Assembly (NCBI GenBank): GCA_963851215.1
Contig: CAWKOG010000014.1
Coordinates: 372,001-436,000, forward strand
Length of the DNA stretch: 64,000 nt
Reading direction: 5' to 3'
DNA from: DATKFM01 sp963851215
Lineage (GTDB): Bacteria > Pseudomonadota > Alphaproteobacteria > Dongiales > Dongiaceae
The notes beneath the pieces are model-generated. The model saw only the letters and a program-made list of their open reading frames with translations. It searched no databases and was not told the origin of the DNA. Shown in pieces: positions 18,848 through 28,071 of the stretch. Numbering within the stretch: the first letter of the stretch is position 1; each line of letters starts with the position of its first letter. Both the position numbers and the translations under genes were made by a program.

Positions 18848-19798
18848 CTATCCACCGCGGAGCCGTGGATTGAGCAGAATGGCGCCGAGATCGGCGAGCA
18901 AATTGGCCGCGACATAGACCACGGCGGAAATCAGCACCGTCGCTTCGACTACCGGCACATCGCGAAGCTGCAGCGAATCGACAAGCAACCTGCCGAATCC
19001 CGGAAAGGAGAAGACCTTCTCGACGATTACGACGCCCCCGATCAGGTAGCCGAGATTGATCGCGGTTACATTGAGCGTCGGCACCAGCGCATTGGGCAAT
19101 GCGTGGCGCAGCAGTACGGCTCGAGGCGGCAGGCCTTTGAGTTCGGCCATCCGGACATAGTCGGAATTGAGAACCTCGATCAGGTTGTCGCGCAGCATGC
19201 GCACAGCGGCGATGGCCATGACGATTGCAAGCGTTACCGCAGGCAATGTCATCGCCCGCAGATACTGGATTACGGTCGAACTTTCGTCCACCAGCGAGAT
19301 TGCCGGAAGCAAGGGAATCGCAACGACAAAGGCGATTATCAGGAGAGTCCCCAGCAAGAAATCGGGAATCGACAGAAGGACGAGGGTGATCGTGGAAAGC
19401 ACGTGGTCCACCGGCCGGTCGCGCCGCACGGCCTGGATAAGCGCCGGAATCAGCGCCAGCGGAATATAGATCACGAAAGCATAAAGCGACAGCAGCCCGG
19501 TGTTGATGATACGCGGCGCCAGGATGTCAATGATCGGCCGCGAACTGGTGAGGGCATTGCCGAAATCCCCTTGCAGGATGCCGGCGAGCCAATTCACGTA
19601 GCGAAGGATCGCCGGATCGTTCAGGTGCAGCTTTTCGCGCAACAGGGCAAGCGATGCCGGCGTGGCGTCGCGCCCCAGAATGCGTGAGGCAACGTCGCCC
19701 GGCAGTACCTCGATAATCGCAAAGATGACGGCAGAGACGATGATGAGCGTCAATAGCGACAGGAGAATTCGCCCGATCAGCAAGCGAAGGACGATCAC
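18848..19798 (-). CDS. ABC transporter permease, DppB type
   Basis: A 316-residue inner-membrane permease of the binding-protein-dependent transport family with about six membrane segments. Seen: N-terminal LIGRILLSLLTLIIVSAVIF, the DppB-type segment PGDVASRILGRDAT, LHLNDP, GDFGNALTS, and the EAA-like loop DYVRMAELKGLPPRAVLLRH. Start GTG 19798 has AAGGGGA upstream and overlaps the stop of a small open frame (GTGA). It pairs with the DppC-type permease 24 bases downstream and the fused ATPase. Confidence 0.93.
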   Translation of the reverse strand: MIVLRLLIGRILLSLLTLIIVSAVIFAIIEVLPGDVASRILGRDATPASLALLREKLHLNDPAILRYVNWLAGILQGDFGNALTSSRPIIDILAPRIINTGLLSLYAFVIYIPLALIPALIQAVRRDRPVDHVLSTITLVLLSIPDFLLGTLLIIAFVVAIPLLPAISLVDESSTVIQYLRAMTLPAVTLAIVMAIAAVRMLRDNLIEVLNSDYVRMAELKGLPPRAVLLRHALPNALVPTLNVTAINLGYLIGGVVIVEKVFSFPGFGRLLVDSLQLRDVPVVEATVLISAVVYVAANLLADLGAILLNPRLRGG

Positions 19799-20022
19799 GC
19801 GCGTTTCCCCTTCACGGCCGACGCGCAAAGCGTGAAAACACCATTGCCGCGCAGCTCGATTCCCATTGCAAAAGCCTCGCCGGCTTCCGGAGCAATCGAT
19901 TGCCGGCCCCGCAGGTTCGAGCTCAATCCCCGAAACGGCGGAGACCACGACCTTGGGCAATTCACGGCACATCCTCCCAGCATCGCTGTCGACTGCCGGA
20001 ACGCGACTGCGCCCGGCGTCAA
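19795..20022 (-). CDS. Doubtful small or degraded reading frame before the permease operon
   Basis: An open frame of up to 75 codons whose TGA overlaps the dppB-like GTG start, an arrangement typical of coupled genes. Its second half (EAGEAFAMGIELRGNG and on to KGKRA) looks protein-like. The protein-like N-terminal stretch (ELPKVVVSAVSGIELEPAG) is in a different frame between about 19980 and 19910. This may be a gene broken by an indel near 19900. A GGAGG stands just before the start region at about 19980. I recognise no family; it could also be only the leader of the operon. The rest of 19799-20124 shows nothing else. Confidence 0.25.
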   Translation of the reverse strand: MTPGAVAFRQSTAMLGGCAVNCPRSWSPPFRGLSSNLRGRQSIAPEAGEAFAMGIELRGNGVFTLCASAVKGKRA

Positions 20023-20124
20023 CTATTGTTCTCATGAATAGCGAATTTGCAGGAATAAATCCACTTTTGCAGCCAACCCATTGCTGCCTGGTGTTCCCCT
20101 GATACAAAGCCGAGCAAGATCAGG

Positions 20125-21303
20125 TCAGTCGATATCAGGCGAGCGGTAGAGAATCTTGTCCTTTACCCGGATTTCCACGTCGACGCCGTATTTTTTCAGT
20201 GCTGCAAGATCAACGTCGATACCGAGACCCGGTGCATCGGGCGCGATAATCTCTCCATTGCGGTCTGGAGCGATGTGGTTCGCGCACATTTCCCAGGCCA
20301 TCGGCTGAGGTTTCACAGGGTATTCGCAAATGCGGTGATCGGACAATCCTGCATAGGGCTGAATGGAGGCGCAAAGTGCGAGATGCGATGTAAAGGTGTG
20401 ATTGACGTACGTCACGCCTTTCGCAGCCGCGTAATCGGCGATTTGCTTCGCCGGGCCAATGCCGCCGATTCGGCCGCAATCGATCTGCACAAAGCCCACT
20501 TTGCCATAGTCGATTGTATGGCGAGCCATAAACACATTGTGCGCCGCCTCGCCGCCGGCAAGCTTCAGAGATCCGGCCTTTCCGGCGAGCGAACCATAGG
20601 CCTCGTAGGCGCTGCCGTGAAACGGCTCCTCCAGCCAGGTCGCCCTGACACTCTCCAACAGTGGGAGACGCGCCTCGGCCGCGGCGACATCTTCGACCCA
20701 GATCTGCCCGGCATCGATCAGGAGCATGCCGTCCGGACCGAGGCCTTCCCGCGCCGCTGCAAGCTGATCGGCATCCTCTTTGAGACTGCCGCGGCCGAAG
20801 GGACCCCAGCCGCATTTGACCGCACGGAATCCGGCATTGCGCGCCGCGCGGCAAAGTTCCAGCGTTTCCTGCGCAGTGTCGCCGAAGAGCTGCGAGGCAT
20901 AGGGAAGCTTTGGGTAGGCACGGTCATAACCAAGAAGCCGATAAACCGGCTCGCCGCGCATTCGGCCGAGCAGGTCCCAGAGAGCAATCTCGATGCCGGA
21001 CCAGGTGTGGGCCGCCTGCAGCAGGTCCATGCTGTTCCACTGGATGGTCGCCGCAATTCGGGCGATGTCGGCCGGCGACGAAACGTCCATGCCCAGCACC
21101 GAGGCACTGACCGGCCGGCAGGCGCCGTGGGACATCGGACAGACGAACGACGCGATTGATGTCAGCGGCGAGGCCTCGCATTCGCCCCAGGCGGTAATGC
21201 CGCCCGCATGAACCCGTACCACCAATGCATCCTGGCTGCCGTCGCCCGCGTCGGTAACGATGGGCATGGACAGGTAAAAGAAGTCGACTGCTTCGATTTT
21301 CAT
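20125..21303 (-). CDS. Enolase-superfamily dehydratase/racemase (mandelate racemase/MLE family), second copy
   Basis: A 392-residue protein of the same superfamily as the one at 10.7 kb but of a different subgroup. Seen: SGIEIALWDLLGRMRGEPVYRLLG, catalytic Lys region FRAVKCGWGPFG, metal ligands in LLIDAGQIW, TWLEEPFHG and LAGGEAAHN, and the acid/base His in YVNHTFTSHLAL. Start ATG 21303 has GAGGTG 7 bases upstream. It is the first gene of the leftward run toward the permeases, separated from dppB by about 330 bases. Its substrate is probably another sugar acid or an epimer of the same one. Confidence 0.88.
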   Translation of the reverse strand: MKIEAVDFFYLSMPIVTDAGDGSQDALVVRVHAGGITAWGECEASPLTSIASFVCPMSHGACRPVSASVLGMDVSSPADIARIAATIQWNSMDLLQAAHTWSGIEIALWDLLGRMRGEPVYRLLGYDRAYPKLPYASQLFGDTAQETLELCRAARNAGFRAVKCGWGPFGRGSLKEDADQLAAAREGLGPDGMLLIDAGQIWVEDVAAAEARLPLLESVRATWLEEPFHGSAYEAYGSLAGKAGSLKLAGGEAAHNVFMARHTIDYGKVGFVQIDCGRIGGIGPAKQIADYAAAKGVTYVNHTFTSHLALCASIQPYAGLSDHRICEYPVKPQPMAWEMCANHIAPDRNGEIIAPDAPGLGIDVDLAALKKYGVDVEIRVKDKILYRSPDID

Positions 21304-21711
21304 ATACGACACCTCGGTTACGCAGATCGCTGACAAGGCTGCAACTACTGGAAGCCGGATTCACCGTAGCGGCAATGGAGGCGGCCGACCATGACTTCGG
21401 CGCGACGAACCAAATGATCCGCTAGGGGCTTACCTCCCCAGCGCCATTCACAGGTTCTGTCCATGCCAGGACCTGCGATCGGTTTGCACTTTGACCGATA
21501 GCTTTGCCGAATTCTTCGCATGGTCAAGCGGTTGGCAGCGAGGGCCCGTAGCAACGGCGTTTGCCATGGGTCATGCTCATAGTGTTATGAACGCTAACGA
21601 TGACAAGCTGCCGGATTTGTCGTTCACTCTCCGTCGTGGTCCGAACGGCAGGCGCCAGCATCGATGAGCTGACGGCGCCGAGCCGTCACAACACATAGCG
21701 AGGAGGTTGCC
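21304..21711. other. Divergent intergenic region between the dehydratase and TRAP genes
   Basis: About 400 bases upstream of both the leftward dehydratase and the rightward TAXI gene, so it must hold both promoters. No convincing coding frame, long inverted repeat or clear -35/-10 pair was found. Confidence 0.5.
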
Positions 21712-22668
21712 ATGCTGAATGTTTCCCGGCGCCGCGTACTGTCCGGTGGAGTCGCTCTCGGCTTGTCGTTCGTACCGCTTACGGCGAGGGCCGACGAGTT
21801 CGTCAATATTCTGACCGGCGGCACGTCAGGCGTTTACTACCCGCTCGGAGTTGCAATCTCCAAAGTTCTGGCGGACAAGGTGCCGGGCGTGCGGCCGTCG
21901 GTGCAAGCGACCAAGGGCTCTGTCGAGAACCTCAATCTGATTCAAGGCGGCAAGGGTGAGATCGCCTTTACGCTCGGCGATTCGCTTGCGGCCGCCGTGT
22001 CGGGTTCGGCCGATGCGGGATTCAAAGCGCCGCTCGACAAGGTGCAGACCATCGGCGCCATCTATCCGAACTACGTGCAGATCGTCGCCTCGCAGGAAAG
22101 CGGCATCAATACGCTGGCCGACCTCAAGGGAAAACGAGTCTCGGTCGGCGCGCCGAAGTCCGGCACCGAACTCAATGCGCGAGCGATCCTCGCCGGCGCC
22201 GGCATGAACTATGAGGATCTTGGCAAGGTGGAGTATCTGGACTTTGCCCAGTCCGTTGAGTTGATGAAGAATCGGCAACTCGACGCCACGCTGCAGTCGG
22301 CGGGACTAGGCGTAGCATCCATTCGCGATCTCGCCACATCGGTTCCCATTGTCGTGGTCGCGGTGCCGGCGGAGGTGGCGGCGAAGATGGGGCCGCCATT
22401 CTACTCGGCCAACATTCCGGCCAACACCTATGAAGGACAGACCGCGGATGTGGCGACGGTTGCCGTGCCGAACTTCCTGGTGACAAGCGCCGATTTGCCG
22501 GCGGAGCTCGTCTACAAGATGACGGCGGCGATCTATGAGAATCTGCCGGAGCTGCAAGCCGCCCATGCGGCAGCCAAAGCCATTTCATTGGAGAAAGCGG
22601 CGACGGGCTCGCCGGCGGCACTTCACCCCGGTGCGCTGAAATACTTCACGGAGATGAACTTGCTGTAG
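21712..22668 (+). CDS. TAXI-family TRAP transporter solute-binding protein
   Basis: A 318-residue periplasmic binding protein. Seen: an N-terminal SRRRVLSGGVALGL, which looks like a twin-arginine-type signal with cleavage near ARA-DEF, then the TAXI hallmark ILTGGTSGVYYPLG (about residues 33-46), VQATKGSVENLNLI, and LKGKRVSVGAPKSGTELNA. GAGGAGG precedes ATG 21712. The binding protein captures a carboxylate-type substrate for the fused permease encoded four bases downstream. Confidence 0.93.
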   Translation: MLNVSRRRVLSGGVALGLSFVPLTARADEFVNILTGGTSGVYYPLGVAISKVLADKVPGVRPSVQATKGSVENLNLIQGGKGEIAFTLGDSLAAAVSGSADAGFKAPLDKVQTIGAIYPNYVQIVASQESGINTLADLKGKRVSVGAPKSGTELNARAILAGAGMNYEDLGKVEYLDFAQSVELMKNRQLDATLQSAGLGVASIRDLATSVPIVVVAVPAEVAAKMGPPFYSANIPANTYEGQTADVATVAVPNFLVTSADLPAELVYKMTAAIYENLPELQAAHAAAKAISLEKAATGSPAALHPGALKYFTEMNLL

Positions 22669-22672
22669 CGTT

Positions 22673-25003
22673 GTGGAACCGGAGCGTACGGCGCCGGCGG
22701 TTCCATCCATGTCGACGGATCGGGCGAGCGATACCGGAACCGCCGCCGCATCGAATCTGCCGTTCGGCGAATCCGGATTGACCGACGACCTTTTCGCGGC
22801 GGGCGCCACCGGGCGCCTGCTCTTCTGGATCGCCGTGTCATTCTCGGTGTTTCAGTTGGTGACCGGCTTCGGCATTCCGCTGGACAAGGATTTCCTGCCG
22901 GGCATCGATTTGGCTGGAATGAGCGGAATTGCGCTTGTCCTGGGGGCGGTCAAGGTCGGGTGGGACAAGTTCAGAGGGCGCAAAATAAGTGAAGGGCTGC
23001 TGGCGTTGCTCACCCTGGCGGTGACATACGCGATCCTGGTGCGTTATGCGGGCGGATTGCCGAGCCAGGTCCTGCGCGCGATGCATGTCGGATTCCTGTG
23101 TCTGGTCGGTGTGCTGGCCCTTTCCGCGAGTCTCGCCAAAAAAGACCGTCGGCGTATCGACCGCTGGCTGCTGTGGCCGCTGGGCGCCGCGGGGTTCCTC
23201 GCAGGACTATACCAATGGGCATTCTATTTCGATCTCGTCCAGCGCTCTGGAGATCTCCTGACACAAGATCTCATTGTCGGCATACTCGGACTTGCAGTCT
23301 TGTTCGTGCTGGTATGGCGCGTGCTGGGCCCGGCGCTGCCAATCATGGCAGGAATATTTCTTGCCTATTGCCTGTTCGGCAATCAGCTGCCGGCCCCGCT
23401 CGACCATCGCGGCTATGACGTTGCGCAAGTCATCGAGCATATGGTCTTCGGCACCGAAGGAATCTACGGTACGCCGATTCTGGTCTCCGCCACCTACATC
23501 TTCCTCTTCATCCTGTTCGGCTCGTTCATGGAACAGGCCGGGATCATTCGATTCTTCAACGAAATCTCCATGGCGGCGTTCGGCCGCGCGCGCGGCGGAC
23601 CCGGCAAGGTGTGCGTGGCGTCGAGCGCGCTGATGGGTACGGTCTCCGGCTCGGGCGTTGCCAATGTCGTGGCTTCGGGCCAGTTCACCATCCCGCTGAT
23701 GAAACGTTTCGGTTTCACGTCCGCCTTCGCCGGCGGTGTTGAAGCGACATCCTCGATGGGCGGGCAGATCATGCCGCCTGTCATGGGCGCTGTCGCCTTC
23801 ATCATGGCGGAGACGATCGATGTGCCCTATGCCGAGATCGCGCGCGCCGCCATCATCCCCGCCTTGCTCTATTTCTTCGCCAGCTACTGGTCGGTGCATC
23901 TCGAGGCAGGCAAGCGCGGGCTTAAGGGCCTGCCGCGCGACCAGCTGCCCAGCTTCACCGCGGAAGTGAAGGCGAACTGGTACCTCATTCTGCCGCTCGT
24001 CGCGTTGGTCTATCTGCTGTTCGCGGGCTTCACGCCACTTTTCGCGGGGGCCACCGGCGTTGCGCTCACGATCGTGCTGATCCTGGGACTTGCCATCCAG
24101 GGAAGCCTTTCGCCGACAGCGCTGCGCCTCCTGTTCTGGATCGCGCTGGGGCTCATCTGCGCGATCTCGATCTGGTTCAGCGTGGCGGCGGTCGCGCTGG
24201 TGACGCTCGCGCTGATCATACCGGCGTTAGCAAGCGGCAGCGGGCGCGAAGCCTTGATCGGGTGCCGCCGTGCCTTGGCTGACGGCGCCCGGCAGGCTCT
24301 GCCGGTCGGCTTGGCTTGCGCCCTGGTCGGCATTGTCATCGGCACGATGACCCTGACCGGACTTGGCACAATTGTCGGTGTGGCGGTGATGGCGGTTGGC
24401 CAGGATAACCTGCCGCTGGGACTGGTGCTGGTCATGCTGTTCAGCTTGATGCTCGGCATGGGGGTTCCGACCATTCCCAACTACATCATTACCTCGTCGC
24501 TGGCGGCGCCGATCCTGTTGCATCTGGGCGTGCCGCTGATCGTGTCGCACATGTTCGTGTTCTATTTCGGGATCATGGCCGACTTGACGCCGCCGGTGGC
24601 GCTGGCGGCCTTCGCCGCCGCCCCGATGGCCAAGGAATCCGGGCTCAAGATCGCCATACAGGCGGTGCGTATCGCCCTGCCGGCCTTCATCGTTCCCTAC
24701 CTGATCGTTGCCGATCCCGTGCTGATGCTGCAGCCGGTGCCGGGATTGGATGGATTCAGCTATTGGCTCCACGTCGGCTATGTGACGATGAAAGCGACGC
24801 TAGCGGTGGTGCTGTGGGGCATCACCGCGTTCGGCTATGCCAATGGCAATGTGAATTGGATCGAACGGTTGCTGGCGGCAATCGCCGCCGGACTTCTGAT
24901 CTTTCCCAATACCGCGAGCGATGCCGCTGGATTTGCCTTGGCCGCTGCGATATTTGCCTGGCGCTTTTTCGTCGCCCGCCGCCTCAGCCGAGCTGAGCCA
25001 TAG
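22673..25003 (+). CDS. TRAP transporter fused permease (DctQM type, TAXI class)
   Basis: A 776-residue inner-membrane protein with many membrane segments. It combines the small DctQ-like part and the large DctM part typical of TAXI systems. Seen: SGSGVANVVASGQFTIPLMK and EATSSMGGQIMPPVMGAVAF (the conserved DctM substrate/ion region, about residues 322-370), and GMGVPTIPNYI, AFAAAPMAK near the C-terminus. The start GTG 22673 is only four bases after the binding-protein stop; an in-frame ATG at 22709 is an alternative. Uptake is driven by an ion gradient. It gives the locus a second importer beside the ABC system. Confidence 0.93.
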   Translation: MEPERTAPAVPSMSTDRASDTGTAAASNLPFGESGLTDDLFAAGATGRLLFWIAVSFSVFQLVTGFGIPLDKDFLPGIDLAGMSGIALVLGAVKVGWDKFRGRKISEGLLALLTLAVTYAILVRYAGGLPSQVLRAMHVGFLCLVGVLALSASLAKKDRRRIDRWLLWPLGAAGFLAGLYQWAFYFDLVQRSGDLLTQDLIVGILGLAVLFVLVWRVLGPALPIMAGIFLAYCLFGNQLPAPLDHRGYDVAQVIEHMVFGTEGIYGTPILVSATYIFLFILFGSFMEQAGIIRFFNEISMAAFGRARGGPGKVCVASSALMGTVSGSGVANVVASGQFTIPLMKRFGFTSAFAGGVEATSSMGGQIMPPVMGAVAFIMAETIDVPYAEIARAAIIPALLYFFASYWSVHLEAGKRGLKGLPRDQLPSFTAEVKANWYLILPLVALVYLLFAGFTPLFAGATGVALTIVLILGLAIQGSLSPTALRLLFWIALGLICAISIWFSVAAVALVTLALIIPALASGSGREALIGCRRALADGARQALPVGLACALVGIVIGTMTLTGLGTIVGVAVMAVGQDNLPLGLVLVMLFSLMLGMGVPTIPNYIITSSLAAPILLHLGVPLIVSHMFVFYFGIMADLTPPVALAAFAAAPMAKESGLKIAIQAVRIALPAFIVPYLIVADPVLMLQPVPGLDGFSYWLHVGYVTMKATLAVVLWGITAFGYANGNVNWIERLLAAIAAGLLIFPNTASDAAGFALAAAIFAWRFFVARRLSRAEP

Positions 25004-25055
25004 AGCCCGCCCTGACTGCGGCCGATGCAAATCCCTCCGAGTAGATAGTGCAGGC

Positions 25056-25352
25056 CTAGTCCGGCGCGGTCCCCTCGCTCTCCGGTGTCTCCGAAGTGAC
25101 GACCGCGCAATTGGTGTCCGTTGCGTCACAAGAAAGCGTCACTTCGGACCCTTCTTGCAAGGTTCCGACGTCCGAATTCTCGCCGAGGGTGTAGCGCGTC
25201 CCGTCCTCGAAAACGATCGTCCTTGATTCCCGGTCGAAAAATTGCACCGTGCCGCTAACAGCCGGCACCTCGATTTCGTCCTGCGCCTGAAGTTGAAATG
25301 CCATGGCGGCCGAAAGGCCGGTTAATGCCAGCGTGAGCGGTAATCTTGCCAT
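25056..25352 (-). CDS. DUF1344-family exported small protein
   Basis: A 98-residue protein with a signal peptide (MARLPLTLALTGLSAAMAF, cleavage near LQAQ-DE) and a small beta domain of the DUF1344 type: SGTVQFFDRESRTIVFEDG then RYTLGENSDV. Such proteins are periplasmic and of unknown role. GAGGAG lies 7 bases before ATG 25352. The end has two Cys (LSCDATDTNC) and an acidic tail. It is convergent with the TRAP permease. Confidence 0.75.
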   Translation of the reverse strand: MARLPLTLALTGLSAAMAFQLQAQDEIEVPAVSGTVQFFDRESRTIVFEDGTRYTLGENSDVGTLQEGSEVTLSCDATDTNCAVVTSETPESEGTAPD

Positions 25353-25923
25353 TGGAAATCTCCTCGAGCCTGGTGGGCCCGATGCGTTCTCCAAACCTCA
25401 TCCGCTTGTTGCGCGACTCCCTATAGAAACGCGGAAAGCGATCAGTCGTTCCGCTTACGCTGTACGCTTGCCAGTTCCACGTATCGATGCCGGCGGCATA
25501 GGCGGAGCTGCTCATAGCAAGTCTTGCTCACGGAAGTATCGCTCTGCACCCGGATGAGGACACGCAATACAAGAGACCCCGGACTCTGTTTCCAGAATCC
25601 GGGGTTTCCGGGAAGGCGCAAGTGGGTCTAGCAGAGCGTAGAGCCACGAGGGCTGTTGGGAATCAGCCAGATTGCCTTCGACAGCAGAACCGGCGCCGGC
25701 CGCAAGAGTTCCGGCTGGCCGTGGACTTCTTCGCGTCCCAGTTTGCACAGAATGGAGTGTCTTGCGGTCCCCAATGCCAATTGGGGCAAGTTCCGGCACC
25801 GGGAACCCCGACGCCATCCTCCCGTTAGTTTTCAGAGACGCAGGCCGATTTCCTGTGACCTATTTCTGCACCGTGGAAGCAACACGGGTTAAGCGGTGCA
25901 TTTCCAGATGGCGGGAAAATTTC
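25353..25923. other. Gene-poor stretch upstream of the phospholipase-D gene
   Basis: About 570 bases with no coding frame I can support. One hairpin stands out: an 8-base stem (ACCCCGGA / TCCGGGGT) at 25576-25605 followed by TTT, which could be a terminator or a remnant of a repeat. Confidence 0.4.
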
Positions 25924-28071
25924 ATGCGGGATTCAAGTCACGCCATAATCGATCAAAGGCCGGTGCTGAAGGCGCCGGCCAATGCCTGGAAAGTCGTGCC
26001 GGCAAACAGGGCGGCAGTCCTCATTGATGCTGCGCAGTATTTTGGTGCATTGCGGGAAGCGATGAAACTGGCGCAGAAAAGCATTCTCATCGTCGGGTGG
26101 GACATCAATAGCCGGACACGTCTGGTTGGCGAATCCGGCGAGGTGGACGACGGCCTGCCGGATTCGCTCGGTGATTTTCTCACGACTTTGGTCCAGGCCA
26201 AGCCGCAGCTGGCCGTAAAGCTCCTGCTTTGGGATTATTCGATCTTCTACTCGCTTGAGCGCGAGTTTTCGCCGTCCCTGGCGCTGCAATGGAAGACGCC
26301 GCATCAGATCGAGTTATGCCTCGACGATAGCGTGCCAATCGGTTCGGCCCATCATCAGAAGATAGTTGTCATCGATGACACCATTGCCTTTTCAGGGGGG
26401 CTGGATCTTACGATCCGCCGTTGGGATTGCAGTACGCACATGGTCAGCAATCCCTGTCGAACCGACCCGGCGGGCGCGCCCTATGCGCCGTTCCATGACG
26501 TTCAGATCCTGGTCGACGGGCTCGCGGCGCGCGGACTCGCGGAACTGGTTCGCGACCGTTGGTTCGCCGCGACTTCGGAGAAGCTGCCCTGGGCGACTCT
26601 GTCGGCCGATCTGTGGCCGCGGTCTGTAACTCCAGATTTCCAAACCATTGATGTTGCCATATCCCGAACTATTCCAAACGGCATCGGCAGGAGAGAGATT
26701 CGCGAGGTTGAAGCACAGTTCCTCGATCTGATCGACTCTGCGCAACACTATATCTACATCGAGAATCAGTTTCTGACCTGCTCGGCTGTCGCCGAACGGC
26801 TGGCAGCGAGGCTGGCGGAGAACCCGTCGCTCGAGGCGCTCATCGTCGTGCCAAAGACCCACAATAGCTGGATTGGTGAAAAGGCGATGATTGCCGGCCG
26901 AACCCGATTTGTGGAAACGGTCCGAAAATCGTCTGACGATCGCGTGCGCTTTGTATATCCTCACGTGGGTGCGGGCGATTGCTGTGCCGACGTGATGGTG
27001 CATTCAAAAGTGATGATCGTAGACGATCGTTTCCTGCGAGTTGGCTCGGCAAACCTTTGCAACCGGTCGATGGGGACAGATACCGAATGCGATCTCACCA
27101 TAGTGGCGGAAAAGCCGTCCGATCGGCGGGCTGTCCGCCGGGTCCTGTGCCGGCTTTTAGGTGAGCACTGTGGGATTTCGGCGGATTGCATCTTCGAGGA
27201 AATCGAAGGAAGAAGCTCATTGTTGAGCATCCTGGATGGGGCGTGTCAGAGCGAGCGCAACTTGCTGGCCCTTCCCAGCGCCGAAGACAGTGTCGGTGAA
27301 CTGATTGCCAACTCGGTCGAGGCCCTCGCCGATCCGGAGCAGCCGATCGGACTCGTTGATGGGGGCAAATCGGGTGCGGTCGCGACAACTCGGCGGCAAA
27401 TTATTGTCCGAATCGCCAAGACCGGAGTCCTGATTTCCGCGGCAATCGCCCTCGCCCTGCTTTGGAGAGCCGCCTATGTCGCGGATCTGACGGATCCGGT
27501 GTCACTGGAAGCTTACTTGGCGGAAATTGCAGCCAGCCCGATTGCGCCGGTGCTGGTTTTCCTGGTGTTCATTGTCGCCGGACTCATTGGATTCCCGGTT
27601 ACATTGCTTATTGCCGGGACGGCGGTTTCCTTTGGCGCTTGGTTGGGATTTATCTACGCCACCATCGGCGCAGTCCTCAGTGCCGCCGTTACCTACATGA
27701 TCGGACGCCGGCTTGGGTCGCGCCCGTTGCGGCGCGTCATGGGTCCGCGACTGAATCGGATCAGGGAGCGCATTGATCGAACCGGCGTAATCGCGATTGC
27801 CGCTATCCGTCTCGTGCCGATTGCGCCATTTACCGTGGTCAATCTGGTTGCCGGCGCGGTTCGGGTCTCGATGACGGACTATCTCGTCGGCACATTCCTC
27901 GGGTTGCTGCCGGGAATCATCATTATGTCGTTGCTCGGCGATCATTTGGGCCGAATCATTCGCGAACCGACGCTCCCGGACTCTCTCATTCTCGCAACAC
28001 TGGTTGCGGTTTGGATTGCGATCTCGTTGGGCTTGCAGCTGCTGTTGCGGCGAAAGAGGAGACCGCGCTAG
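25924..28071 (+). CDS. Phospholipase D-like/cardiolipin-synthase-type protein fused to a VTT (DedA/TVP38-like) membrane domain
   Basis: A 715-residue protein. Residues about 1-480 form a PLD-superfamily double domain with two HKD motifs: AHHQKIVVIDD (first) and VHSKVMIVDD (second), plus IENQFLT and GSANLCNRS. Residues about 495-710 hold several membrane segments with a VTT-type domain (FPVTLLIAGTAVSFGAWLGF, and RLVPIAPFTVVNLVAGAV). The likely role is phosphatidyl transfer or phospholipid hydrolysis at the inner membrane. Start ATG 25924 has a weak GGCGGGA upstream. It overlaps the next gene by one base. Confidence 0.88.
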   Translation: MRDSSHAIIDQRPVLKAPANAWKVVPANRAAVLIDAAQYFGALREAMKLAQKSILIVGWDINSRTRLVGESGEVDDGLPDSLGDFLTTLVQAKPQLAVKLLLWDYSIFYSLEREFSPSLALQWKTPHQIELCLDDSVPIGSAHHQKIVVIDDTIAFSGGLDLTIRRWDCSTHMVSNPCRTDPAGAPYAPFHDVQILVDGLAARGLAELVRDRWFAATSEKLPWATLSADLWPRSVTPDFQTIDVAISRTIPNGIGRREIREVEAQFLDLIDSAQHYIYIENQFLTCSAVAERLAARLAENPSLEALIVVPKTHNSWIGEKAMIAGRTRFVETVRKSSDDRVRFVYPHVGAGDCCADVMVHSKVMIVDDRFLRVGSANLCNRSMGTDTECDLTIVAEKPSDRRAVRRVLCRLLGEHCGISADCIFEEIEGRSSLLSILDGACQSERNLLALPSAEDSVGELIANSVEALADPEQPIGLVDGGKSGAVATTRRQIIVRIAKTGVLISAAIALALLWRAAYVADLTDPVSLEAYLAEIAASPIAPVLVFLVFIVAGLIGFPVTLLIAGTAVSFGAWLGFIYATIGAVLSAAVTYMIGRRLGSRPLRRVMGPRLNRIRERIDRTGVIAIAAIRLVPIAPFTVVNLVAGAVRVSMTDYLVGTFLGLLPGIIIMSLLGDHLGRIIREPTLPDSLILATLVAVWIAISLGLQLLLRRKRRPR

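Noticed and set aside
25512..25817. A minus-strand frame of 101 codons
   Set aside because: It crosses the hairpin at 25576-25605 and resembles no protein; the composition is not coding-like.
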